Shown: positions 40,888-49,131 of the stretch, in pieces
Position numbering within the stretch: position 1 is the first letter of the stretch
How the letters are laid out: every line of letters starts with the position of its first letter
DNA from: Streptomyces sp. CG1
GTDB taxonomy: Bacteria; Actinomycetota; Actinomycetes; Streptomycetales; Streptomycetaceae
Assembly (NCBI RefSeq): GCF_041080625.1
Contig: NZ_CP163518.1
Span: 9,107,501-9,171,500, forward strand
Length of the DNA stretch: 64,000 bases
Direction: 5' to 3'
Translations under genes and position numbers: made by a program
The notes under the pieces: model-generated
Told to the model about the DNA's origin: nothing
Database searches by the model: none
The model's input: the letters and a program-made list of their open reading frames with translations, nothing else

Positions 40888-41687
40888 CGGCCCGCTCCCA
40901 CGAGGACGCGCTCGCGCGGCGCGAGCCGGCCGGCGCCGCGGTCCGCCGGGCCGGCCGTCCGCTGCGGCGGACGGATCAGGGCGAGGGCGACACCGAGCAT
41001 GGCCGTCGCGACGATCGCGTCGAGCCAGTAGTGGTTCGCCGTGCCGACGATCACCAGCAGGGTGATCAGCGGGTGCAGCAGCCACAGCAGGCGCCAGCGG
41101 GACCGGGTGGCCACGATCAGGCCGATCGCCACCATCAGTGCCCAGCCGAAGTGCAGCGAAGGCATCGCCGCGAACTGGTTGGACAGGTGGTCGCTGGACG
41201 GCGGGCCGTACACCGACGGGCCGTATGCACGGGCGGTGTCCACCAGTCCGGTGCCGGTCAGCATCCGCGGCGGTGCCAGCGGGAACGTGAACGGCAGCAC
41301 CAGCGCGGCCGTGGTGACGACCGCGAGGACCCGGCGGGCCCACACGTAGTGCGCGGGCCGCCTGAGGTACAGCCAGGCCAGGAAGGCGAGCGTCGCCGGG
41401 AAGTGGACCGTGGCGTAGTAGGTGTTCGCCAGGCGGACGAGGGTGTCGCCGTGCAGCAGTGCGGACTGCACGGCGTTCTCGCGGGGGAGATGCAGCGCCC
41501 GTTCCAGGTCCCATACGCGATGGGCGTTGTGGAAGGCGTTCCCGGTGTGGCCCGTGGCCAGCTGTCGGCCGAGCTTGTAGACGAGGAAGAGTCCCGCGAC
41601 CAGCAGAAGCTCACGTATGAGCGCCGGGCGCGCTATCGCGTCCGGCGGCTCCGCTGCTGCCTCTGCAGGCTCGGTTCGGGCATTCAT
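40884..41687 (-). CDS. PAP2-family membrane phosphatase
   Basis: 267 residues and about six membrane spans. Resembles the PAP2-like inositol phosphosphingolipid synthase/phosphatase group. The catalytic elements are MPSLHFGWALMVAIG (Ser-x-His motif) and GTANHYWLDAIVATAMLGV (His-x-x-x-Asp). Earlier polar positions such as RALHLPRENAVQS and NTYYATVHFPATLAF are typical. A GAGGGGG stretch precedes the ATG at 41687. It and the EamA gene are divergent from the TetR gene across the operator array, so both are predicted to be under its control. Likely a lipid phosphate phosphatase or head-group transferase. Confidence 0.88.
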   Translation of the reverse strand: MNARTEPAEAAAEPPDAIARPALIRELLLVAGLFLVYKLGRQLATGHTGNAFHNAHRVWDLERALHLPRENAVQSALLHGDTLVRLANTYYATVHFPATLAFLAWLYLRRPAHYVWARRVLAVVTTAALVLPFTFPLAPPRMLTGTGLVDTARAYGPSVYGPPSSDHLSNQFAAMPSLHFGWALMVAIGLIVATRSRWRLLWLLHPLITLLVIVGTANHYWLDAIVATAMLGVALALIRPPQRTAGPADRGAGRLAPRERVLVGAGR

Positions 41688-41755
41688 CCCCCGGCCCCCT
41701 CGCTGACGGTGGTGCGTGTGGTGGTGCATGCGAGGCCCGGTCTGGACCGAGACTC

Positions 41756-41826
41756 ATCGATACGTCATCGTACCGATACGTCAGTGTACCGATACGGGTG
41801 AGTACCGGTACACTGACGTATCGATT
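41756..41826. promoter_or_regulatory. 16-bp phased palindrome array (multi-operator)
   Basis: The sequence can be written as CGATAC-N6-GTACCGATAC-N6-GTACCGATAC-N6-GTACCGGTAC-N6-GTATCG. Each internal junction is a 10-bp near-palindrome GTACCGRTAC, exactly 16 bp apart. Four overlapping 18-bp operators therefore lie at 41758-41775, 41774-41791, 41790-41807 and 41806-41823. The second and fourth are perfect inverted copies of each other (18-bp arms). It sits between the TetR gene (41930) and the PAP2 gene (41687). The TetR-family regulator is the obvious ligand; cooperative binding of several dimers is inferred. Confidence 0.85.
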
Positions 41827-41929
41827 GATGTGCGACACACTGGAGACAGGGTCGGGCGTCCCGCTACAGCGCCGCTTCAGCGGGGGCTGCGGGAAGCGCC
41901 CACAGGACACGAGTGAGGGGAAGCACCAC

Positions 41930-42553
41930 ATGACGTCGCAGGCCGCGAACGCACCGGAGACGGTCGTCGCCTCGCGCCGCTCCAAGATCACGCCCGAGCG
42001 TGAGCGGGAGTTCTTCGACGCCGTGCTGGAGCAGATCCGCGAGTGCGGTTACGAGTCCGTCACCATGGAGGGCGTCGCCGCCAGCACCCGGTGCAGCAAG
42101 TCCACGCTGTACCGCCAGTGGAAGACCAAGCCGCAGTTCGTCGCGGCCGCGCTGCGCGCCAACCGCAAGGTGCGCTTCGCCGGTATCGACACCGGATCAC
42201 TCGCCGAGGACCTGCGCCAGGCCGCGCGGGCCGCCGGCGACTGGTCCGGCAAGGACACCAAGCTGCTGCAGGCACTGGGGCACGCGTGGACGGCCGACAA
42301 GGAGCTGGCCGAGGCGCTGCGCGAGGCGCTGGTGCATCCGGAGATCGCCGCGCTGCAGGAGATGCTGGCGCGGGGGGTGGCCCGGGGCGAGGTCCGGGCG
42401 GACCATCCGGCGCTGGAGTACATCCCCGCGATGATGTTCGGCGTGCTGCGCGTCCGGCCGGTGCTAAGCGGCCAGTACGCCGACGCCGACTATCTCACCC
42501 GGTTCGTGGAGGCCACCGTGCTGCCCGCGCTCGGGCTGACACAACACCCATAG
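41930..42553 (+). CDS. TetR-family regulator
   Basis: 207 residues. HTH at about residues 44-67 (VTMEGVAASTRCSKSTLYRQW), preceded by ITPEREREFFDAVLEQIREC, and a ligand-binding C-terminal domain ending YLTRFVEATVLPALGL, characteristic of the TetR_C-type group that senses lipophilic or antibiotic-like molecules. It is divergent from the PAP2-EamA operon, and the 16-bp phased array lies between; autoregulation and repression of the operon are predicted. GAGGGGAAG lies 8 nt upstream of the ATG. Confidence 0.92.
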   Translation: MTSQAANAPETVVASRRSKITPEREREFFDAVLEQIRECGYESVTMEGVAASTRCSKSTLYRQWKTKPQFVAAALRANRKVRFAGIDTGSLAEDLRQAARAAGDWSGKDTKLLQALGHAWTADKELAEALREALVHPEIAALQEMLARGVARGEVRADHPALEYIPAMMFGVLRVRPVLSGQYADADYLTRFVEATVLPALGLTQHP

Positions 42554-42631
42554 ACCCAGGCCGCCGTTCACGGGATGACCGAACGGCGACCTGACCGCGC
42601 CGCACCGTGGGGACGGGGGCGGCGCGCACCC

Positions 42632-42677
42632 CGGCCGGGTGGGGTTCCTCTTGAGCGGAGGGGACCCCACCCGGCCG
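42632..42677. terminator. Long terminator between TetR and DUF2510 genes
   Basis: CGGCCGGGTGGGGT (42632-42645) pairs perfectly with ACCCCACCCGGCCG (42664-42677); an inner CCTC/GAGG pairing adds stability. A smaller hairpin, CGCCGTTC with GAACGGCG (42562-42588), precedes it. Both are between convergent stops (42553, 42709). Confidence 0.8.
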
Positions 42678-42708
42678 CATCATGTTCCCGGGGCGCCGGT
42701 CGTACGAC

Positions 42709-43815
42709 TCAGACGTCCTGGCCGTTGCCGCCGCCGGACGAGACCTTGATCCCCTTGAGGATGTCGTCGATGACCGACGTCTGCTGCCCGACGTCGATGC
42801 CGAAGCGCACCACCACGATCTGCTTGGCGTTGTCGGGCGAAGGGAAGGCGACGGACTCGACATAGCCGTCGGCGCCCTTGCTGGTGACCGCCTTCCAGCG
42901 CACCATGTACCCCTTCTGCCCGGCCACCGTCACCGCCCCGGAGCCCAGCTCCTGGTGCGAGGTGATGCTGCCGTACGTGGTGCCGCCGTAGGACTCCTTG
43001 GCGTTGGCCGCGATGTCCGCCTTGGCGACCGCCTCGGGGGTGTTGCCCTTGATGCCCAGCGCCCCGGCCGGAGCCGTGTAGGCGCCGCCCGAGGTGCAGG
43101 TCTGGGCGGAGTTGCCCGGGCACTTGTAGGAGTCGTCGGAGGTGACCTGCGCGCCGACGCTGATCGTCTGCCCGGTCCAGCCCTTCGGCACCGTCAGGCT
43201 GATGCCGCTGACCGTGTCCGGTACCGTGCCGCCGCCCTTGACCTTGGGCGCCTCGGACGGGCCCGGCGACGGCGAGGCCCCGCCGGACCCACCAGGACCG
43301 CCGAAACCGCCCGGCCCTCCGGAGCCCTCCGACCCTCCGGAACCGCCCGAGCCGCCACTCCCGCCCCGGCCGACGCCGCCGTCCGGCCCGCCGTTCTGCC
43401 CGCCTGCGGCCCCCTGCCCCGACCCGGCCCGGTCGGCGTTGCCGCCACCGTCGCCCTTGGCGAGGACGTACACGCCGACCCCGATGCACGCCAGCACCGC
43501 AGTCGCCACCGTCACGGCGATACCCGTGCGCACCCCGCGCCCGGACCCTGCCTGCGCCGGGGCGGGGTAGCCCGGATACGCCGGATACCCGGGCTGCGCG
43601 CCGTACCCGAGGGGCGCGGTGGACGCCGTCGGGTGCGCCGGCTGCTGCGGGCCACCAGCCGCCGGCGGCTGCGTCGGGGGACCCCACGGCGCGCCCGTCC
43701 CGGCGGGGCGGGTCCGGTCCGTCCAGGCCTTGCCGTCCCACCAGCGCTCGGTGGGCGGACCGTCGTTCGTCTGCCCGGGGTCGGAGTACCACCCGGGGGG
43801 AGTCACCTGCGTCAT
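42709..43815 (-). CDS. DUF2510 membrane-anchored protein
   Basis: 368 residues. An N-terminal DUF2510 module (PPGWYSDPGQTNDGPPTERW, WWDGKAWTDRTRPAG), a Pro/Tyr-rich stretch (QPGYPAYPGYPAPAQ), one membrane helix (about residues 100-118, GIAVTVATAVLACIGVGVYV), a 60-residue Gly/Ser/Pro-rich external linker, and a C-terminal beta domain (about 200-365) starting ISLTVPKGWTGQTIS. Two Cys in KCPGNSAQTCTSGG may form a disulfide. Function unknown. The convergent TetR gene is separated by the terminators. Confidence 0.85.
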   Translation of the reverse strand: MTQVTPPGWYSDPGQTNDGPPTERWWDGKAWTDRTRPAGTGAPWGPPTQPPAAGGPQQPAHPTASTAPLGYGAQPGYPAYPGYPAPAQAGSGRGVRTGIAVTVATAVLACIGVGVYVLAKGDGGGNADRAGSGQGAAGGQNGGPDGGVGRGGSGGSGGSGGSEGSGGPGGFGGPGGSGGASPSPGPSEAPKVKGGGTVPDTVSGISLTVPKGWTGQTISVGAQVTSDDSYKCPGNSAQTCTSGGAYTAPAGALGIKGNTPEAVAKADIAANAKESYGGTTYGSITSHQELGSGAVTVAGQKGYMVRWKAVTSKGADGYVESVAFPSPDNAKQIVVVRFGIDVGQQTSVIDDILKGIKVSSGGGNGQDV

Positions 43816-43933
43816 CCCCCCACCGTATGAGGCGACCGTGAAAGCGGGATGAGAAGATCCGCCACCGAACGACCGGACCGGACATTTCGCCAGCGTGAAT
43901 TATCCCTCGTCACAGGACGATTGCCGGGCGCCC

Positions 43934-44494
43934 TCACCCAGCGCTGGACCCGAACCCGTCCCCTGTATATCCCCTGCATTCCCCCTCCATCACCAGCCGC
44001 ACCGGCGCGCACACCGCCGCAGGCGGCAGCCGGAACCCGTCCCTGCCCGGGGTCAGCGACCCCGGCATGCTCGGCCGGCGGGCGCCCGTGCTGCGCGGAT
44101 CATTGCTGGGCAGGCCGTGGACGGTCAGGAAGCCGAGCACCGCGAAGGCGTACGCCTCCTTCGCGGCGGCGGGCAGCCCCAGGGCGTCCCAGGCGCGCGG
44201 CGGGACCGGTGCGAGCTGCTCCCGGAGCATCCCCGTCAGCACCGGCTTGCGGATGCCCCCGCCGGACGCGATCACCTCGGTGGCCCGCACGGACCGCACC
44301 GCGTCCGCGACCGTCCTCGGCGAGAGGCACGGCGGCCGGTGGCAGCGCCCGGGTGAGAGCCGTGCGCACACCGTCGTCGTACGGGACGCTCACCATTCCA
44401 GGGGCCGCAGCAGCAGCGTGTCACCGTCGAGCCGGAGCACGGCCGCCGCGGCGTCGACCGTGTCGTACGACGTCCCCGACATCACCCTGATCAC
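43934..44494 (-). pseudogene. anmK: Decayed anhydro-N-acetylmuramic acid kinase
   Basis: AnmK phosphorylates anhydro-MurNAc in cell-wall recycling. The 5' part reads VIRVMSGTSYDTVDAAAVLR then LDGDTLLLRPL (the MSGTSYD ATP motif, Met codon at 44482). A one-base loss then shifts the frame to MVSVPYDDGVRTALTRALPPA. After that the sequence jumps, in another frame, to TVADAVRSVRATEVIASGGG, then IRKPVLTGMLREQLAP and AAKEAYAFAVLGFLTVHGLP, the C-terminal AnmK motifs. About 190 of roughly 380 codons remain; the middle (catalytic Asp region) is missing. Clearly non-functional. Confidence 0.88.
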
Positions 44495-44599
44495 CAGCGT
44501 CGCTCAACTCGCGTTCTCCGAGGGCCGTTTCAGCGGGGCCAGGGCGCTGACCGCGCAGGCCGCCGCGTAGGTCCCTCGCGTGAGCCAGGAAAGACGGCC

Positions 44600-45259
44600 A
44601 CTCCACCCGCCCCTCCCGCAGCCGCAACGCGGCCAGACCGAGCGGCAGTGCCAGCAGGATCGGCAACCGCCTGCCAGAGAAGGCCAGTTGGGAATCGGTG
44701 AGCAGCGTCGCCGTCAGCGCCGCCACGCCCGCGCCGGAGGGCAGCCCAGCGCCGCGGTGAGCGACTGCCGCGCCCCGTGCAGCCCGCGCCGCCCCGGTGG
44801 CGTGAACTCCGTCAGCACCGCCACCGCGCCACCGAACTCCTCACCTGCAGACCATGTCTGAAGCATTCTCAGAAAAGTCAGCAGCTACGGGGCGAGGGAA
44901 CTCGCGGTGGCATACGTCGGCAGCGCGCCGATCAGTGTCGTCGCACCCGTCATCAGGGCGACCACCCCGATCGGCACCGGCCGACGCCCCCAGCGGTCGC
45001 CCGGCCGGCCGAACAGCGCCGCGCCGAGCGGCCGGAAGGAGAACGCCGGGGCGAACGCGGCGTACGTCCGCACCAGCGCCTCGGCGCTGCCGCCGCCCGC
45101 CGGGGCGAAGAACCGATCCGCCGGCACCGAGGCCAGAAAGCCGTAGACACCGAACTCGTACCACTCGACGAGATTGCCCACCGACTCCGCCGCCACCGCG
45201 CGGACCGCCCGCCCGTGACCGAGCGCGCGGGCACCGGGAACCCGCCGCGTGCCAGCCAT
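44600..45259 (-). pseudogene. Decayed MHS-type MFS transporter
   Basis: From the ATG at 45259, the frame shows the N-terminal MHS-family signature SVGNLVEWYEFGVYGFLAS and the loop GRPGDRWGRRPVPIGVVALM. An in-frame TAG (44885) follows YATASSLAP, and homology continues directly after it as LLTFLRMLQTWSAGEEFGGA, then VAVLTEFTPPGRRGLHGARQ. A frameshift near 44735 is then followed by LTATLLTDSQLAFSGRRLPI and LLALPLGLAALRLRE. Nothing after about residue 230 remains (full length about 430). Such permeases carry metabolites such as citrate, proline or shikimate. It abuts the dead anmK gene. Confidence 0.85.
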
Positions 45260-45432
45260 GGTTGACGCTCCGTCCGCTGCTGACCGGCAGTTCCGGGCCG
45301 GTGCGCGTCGCCCGACCGCACCGACTTTCACCCACCAGGGCAACAGCTGCCCCGACCGGCCACCACACATCCCACCGGACGGCTAGGCTCATGGTCTGTA
45401 CGTCATTCGGGCGACCTTGGGGAGGTAACGGG

Positions 45433-48117
45433 ATGACGGAGGGAAGGCCGCCGGCGGCCGCCTCGGCTTCCCTGTGGGAGCGGGACGCGGAGATCGCCAC
45501 CGTCGTGCAGGCACTCGACCTGCTGTGCGCCGACCAGTCGTCGTCAGGCGGTCTGCTGGTCCTGCGCGGCGAGGCGGGACTCGGCAAGACCGCGCTGCTG
45601 ACCGAGACACGCCGCATGGCCGAACGCCGCGGCTGTGCCGTGTGGTCCGCGCGCGGCGCGGAGACACTCAAATCCGTCCCGTTCAACGTGGTACGGCAGC
45701 TGCTCCAGCCCGCCCTGCTGTCGTTGCTGCCGGAGGAGGCCCGTGAGTACCTCGGCGACTGGTACGACATCGCGGGCCCGGCCCTCGGCATAGTCGACCC
45801 GCAGGAGGGCAGCGCCGACCCGCAGTACGTGTGCGACGGACTCGTCGCGGCCGTACGCCGGCTGGCCCGCCGCGAGTGGCCGCTCGTGCTGCTGATCGAC
45901 GACGCGCACTGGGCCGACCAGGAGACCCTGCGCTGGCTCGCCGCTTTCGCCGAACGCCTGGACGACATCTCCGTCCTCGTCGTGGTCGCCCGCAGGCCGG
46001 GCGAGGTCAGCGGCGACAGCGCCCGCCACCTCGACGCGGTGGCCGCCGCCGCGGGCCGCCCCGTCAACAACCTCCGAGCCCTCACCCCCGAAGCCGCCGC
46101 GGGACTCACCCGCGCCGCCCTCGGCCGGCACGCCGACGACGCGTTCTGCCGCGAGGTCTGGGCCGTCACCGCCGGCAACCCCTACGAGACCGTCGAACTC
46201 CTCGCCAAGGTGCAGGACAGCGAACTCCCGCCGGTCGAGGCCCGCGCCGGAGAACTGCGCGCCCTCAACCGCGCGGCCCGCGGCGGCGGACTGGTCGACC
46301 GGCTCAAGGGACTCGGCCTGGAGGCCACCCAGTTCGCCTGGGCGGCCGCCATCCTCGGCGCCGGCATCACCGTCGACATGGTCGCCCGCCTCGCCACCAT
46401 GGACGAGGCCATCGCCCGGCACTGCGCCGACCTGCTCTGCAACGCCCGCATCCTCACCGAACCCGAGTCCGCGGCCGGCAGCGAACGCGCGGAGGCCGAG
46501 CTGGAGTTCGTCCACCCGCTGATCGCCACCGCCGTCTACAACTCCATCCCGTCCGGCGTGTGCACCGCCATGCACGGCGTGGCCGCCCAGATCATCACCG
46601 AGCTGGGCCGCGGCGCCGCCCAGGCCGCCCGGCACCTGCTGAAGGTGCATCCGGACGGCGATGAGGAGCTCGTCGACCAGCTGCGCGAGGCGGCCCGCGA
46701 ACACCTCGCCGTCGGCGCGCCCGACGCGGCCCGCACCTGTCTGGAACGCGCCCTGCAGGAACCCCCGCTCCCCGAGGTACACGCCCACGTCCTGTACGAA
46801 CTGGGCTGCGCCACCCTGCTCACCGCGCCCGCCGTCACCATCGAGCACCTCCAGCACGCCCTCGGCATGCCCGGTCTCGAGGGCGAGCGGCGGGTCGACG
46901 CGGTGGTCCGGCTCTCCCAGGCGCTGCTCCACAACGACCAGCTGGAGGAGGCCGTCCGCACGGTCGAGGTCGAGGCCGCCCGGCGCGAACCGGGCCCCGT
47001 CAGGCTGCGGCTGCAGGCCGTGCAGTTCATGTGGGAGGGCATCCACGGCGAGACCGTCTCCGCGGCCCGCTCCGGGCGCCTGGCCGAACTCGCGAGCACC
47101 TGCACCGGCCGCGACAACGCCGAACGCGCGCTGTTGATCCTGCGCGGCTTCGACGCCATGACCCACGGCGAGAACGCCGAAGAGGTCCTCGAACTGTGCG
47201 ACCGCGCCCTGGTCAACGGCCGCCTGGCGCCCGGCCTCGGCTGGACCGACCAGGAGTGGGGCATCGAGCTGCTGATGATGCTCGGCAGCGCGTACGCCTA
47301 CGCCGACCGGCTCGACCGCGCCGAGAGTCTCTTCGCCGAGGCCCTGCGTGCCTACACCACCGTCGGCTGGCGCGGCGGCCACCTCTCCCTCGCCAACGCC
47401 TTCCTCGGGCTGGCTTACCGCAGACAGGGCCGGCTGCGCGACGCCGAGTCCACCCTGCGTGAGGCCCTGGTCCTCGCCGAACGCGTCGGCCGCCGCCTGC
47501 CGCTGTACTGGTCGGCGACCTGCGGACTGATCGACACACTGCTGGCCCGCGGCCGGGTCGACGAGGCCTGGTCGATCGCCGAGCAGTACGGCTTCGCCCC
47601 GCCCTACCCGTCCACGATCGTGCTGCCCGACATCCGCTGCGTCCGCGGCCGGCTGCTGCTCGCCGTGGGCCGCACCGAGGACGGCATCAACGAACTCGAG
47701 GCCGCCGAGAAGACGGCCGCCTCGCGCGGCGGCCACAACCCCGTCCTGTCCCCGTGGTCCATCGACCTTGCCAAGGCCCTCGCGGGCCAGGACCCCGTCC
47801 GTGCCGCACAGCTCGCCGCCGACGCCCGCCGGCAGGCCGAACGCTTCGGCACGGACACCGCCGTCGGCGAGGCCCTGCGCTGCGCCGCCGCGCTGGAGAC
47901 CGGCGGCCGCGCGGTCCAGCTCGCCGCCCAGGCCGTCACCTACCTCGAAGCCTCACCCTGCCAGTACGAACACGCGGCCGCCCGCGTCGAGTACGGCATC
48001 GCCGCCCGCTCCGCCACGGAACTGGGCCGGGGCCTGGACCTCGCCCGGGCCTGCGGCGCGGAGGGCCTCGTGGCCCAGGCGAGGGAGGTGCTGGAGACGG
48101 GGCGGGGGCTGCGGTAG
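45433..48117 (+). CDS. Large AAA ATPase, LAL-like without LuxR domain
   Basis: 894 residues. An N-terminal ATPase domain (about 15-330) carries the Walker A motif GEAGLGKTALL and Walker B WPLVLLIDDAHWADQETLRWL. A long helical TPR-like region follows (about 450-880), with repeated segments such as AREHLAVGAPDAARTCLERA, RLDRAESLFAEALRAYTTVG and GRLRDAESTLREALVLAERV. This is the layout of LAL transcriptional regulators, but the C-terminal LuxR helix-turn-helix (about 60 residues) is missing: the protein stops at VLETGRGLR with no HTH-like frame downstream. GGAGG precedes the ATG. It could be a STAND-type sensor without DNA binding, or a truncated regulator. Confidence 0.85.
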   Translation: MTEGRPPAAASASLWERDAEIATVVQALDLLCADQSSSGGLLVLRGEAGLGKTALLTETRRMAERRGCAVWSARGAETLKSVPFNVVRQLLQPALLSLLPEEAREYLGDWYDIAGPALGIVDPQEGSADPQYVCDGLVAAVRRLARREWPLVLLIDDAHWADQETLRWLAAFAERLDDISVLVVVARRPGEVSGDSARHLDAVAAAAGRPVNNLRALTPEAAAGLTRAALGRHADDAFCREVWAVTAGNPYETVELLAKVQDSELPPVEARAGELRALNRAARGGGLVDRLKGLGLEATQFAWAAAILGAGITVDMVARLATMDEAIARHCADLLCNARILTEPESAAGSERAEAELEFVHPLIATAVYNSIPSGVCTAMHGVAAQIITELGRGAAQAARHLLKVHPDGDEELVDQLREAAREHLAVGAPDAARTCLERALQEPPLPEVHAHVLYELGCATLLTAPAVTIEHLQHALGMPGLEGERRVDAVVRLSQALLHNDQLEEAVRTVEVEAARREPGPVRLRLQAVQFMWEGIHGETVSAARSGRLAELASTCTGRDNAERALLILRGFDAMTHGENAEEVLELCDRALVNGRLAPGLGWTDQEWGIELLMMLGSAYAYADRLDRAESLFAEALRAYTTVGWRGGHLSLANAFLGLAYRRQGRLRDAESTLREALVLAERVGRRLPLYWSATCGLIDTLLARGRVDEAWSIAEQYGFAPPYPSTIVLPDIRCVRGRLLLAVGRTEDGINELEAAEKTAASRGGHNPVLSPWSIDLAKALAGQDPVRAAQLAADARRQAERFGTDTAVGEALRCAAALETGGRAVQLAAQAVTYLEASPCQYEHAAARVEYGIAARSATELGRGLDLARACGAEGLVAQAREVLETGRGLR

Positions 48118-48144
48118 GCGGGAGTAGGCGGTCGGCGGTGTGCG

Positions 48145-48250
48145 GGCGACTGTATACGGCAGACAGTCGACGGTGTGCGGCGCCGGCGACTGTGTGCGGC
48201 ATGCGGGTGACTGAGGAGTGGGCGGCCGGTATGCAGGCGACTGTATGCGA
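48145..48250. repeat. GGCGACTGTRTRCG direct repeats
   Basis: GGCGACTGTATACGGC (48145-48160), GGCGACTGTGTGCGGC (48185-48200) and GGCGACTGTATGCGA (48236-48250) are three near-identical copies in the 157-bp interval after the AAA ATPase stop, with periods of 40 and 51 bp. Related CGGTGTGCGG segments lie between. No gene is supported in the interval. Confidence 0.6.
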
Positions 48251-48274
48251 TCGCCGTCGTGCCATCGGACGGCC

Positions 48275-49066
48275 TCACACCGTCAGCAGCTGCTCCGTCA
48301 CCGCCGCCAGCCGCTTGCGCACCTCCGGGTCGTACGTCTCCTCGTGTGCCCGGGCCCGGCGCGTCCCGTCGAAGTACCCTCCGCTGCCGGTCTCCTCGGT
48401 GGCCAGGGCCAGCACGCCCGGGGCCCCGTCGGCGACCGAGTTCCACGGGGTGACGGCGCTCTCGCGGACCATCGCCGTGTCCATGAAGGTGGCGGGGTGG
48501 AGCACGTTCACCGACACCCCGCTGTCCGCCAGTTCCTCGGCGAGCGTGAAGGTGTGGGCGGCGAGGGCGAACTTGCTGCGGCAGTACGCCGACATGCCGG
48601 TGTAGCCGCGGGTCAGCTCCGGGTCGGTGAAGTCGAGCGGCTCCTGGCCGGCCGAGCCGACGTTCACGATCCGGGCCGGAGTGTTGGCCCGGAGCACCGG
48701 CAGCAGGGACCGGGTGAGGACGACGGGCGCCAAGTAGTTGACGGCGAGCCGCAGTTCGTGACCGTCGGCGCTCAGCTCCCGGCCGGAGCCTGGCGTACCG
48801 CCGCCCACCCCCGCGTTGTTGATCAGCACGTCGAGGCCGGGACGGGCCTCCGCGACCCGCGCCCCCAGCTCGCGCACCTCGGCGAGACGGGCCAGGTCGG
48901 CGACGAAGCCTTCTGCCTCGCCCTCGGTACGCAGCTCCGCGACCAGCCGCTCGGTGCGCTGCCGGTCCCGGCCGTGGGCGAGGACGACATGGCCGGAACG
49001 GACCAGTTCGAAGGCGACGTAGCGGCCGAGTCCGGAGGTGGCGCCGGTGATCAGAATGGTGGACAT
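48275..49066 (-). CDS. Short-chain dehydrogenase/reductase
   Basis: 263 residues. The Rossmann motif TGATSGLG (residues 7-14), NNAG, and the catalytic YCRSK (Tyr-x3-Lys) with the upstream Ser in IVNVGSAG are all present. DVLINNAGVGGG and VSVNVLHPATFMDT complete the SDR pattern. The substrate is unknown. It lies convergent with the AAA ATPase and 65 bp upstream of the pca region on the same strand, but separate in function. Confidence 0.9.
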   Translation of the reverse strand: MSTILITGATSGLGRYVAFELVRSGHVVLAHGRDRQRTERLVAELRTEGEAEGFVADLARLAEVRELGARVAEARPGLDVLINNAGVGGGTPGSGRELSADGHELRLAVNYLAPVVLTRSLLPVLRANTPARIVNVGSAGQEPLDFTDPELTRGYTGMSAYCRSKFALAAHTFTLAEELADSGVSVNVLHPATFMDTAMVRESAVTPWNSVADGAPGVLALATEETGSGGYFDGTRRARAHEETYDPEVRKRLAAVTEQLLTV

Positions 49067-49131
49067 GATCCCAGCCTAGGCACGGCCCGGCGCCGTGAGG
49101 GGGGGTGCCGCTGAGGCTACGACCAGCAGGG

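Noticed and set aside
44885..45370. A functional 161-residue membrane protein
   Set aside because: It is only the N-terminal part of an MHS transporter, with homology continuing past the stop.
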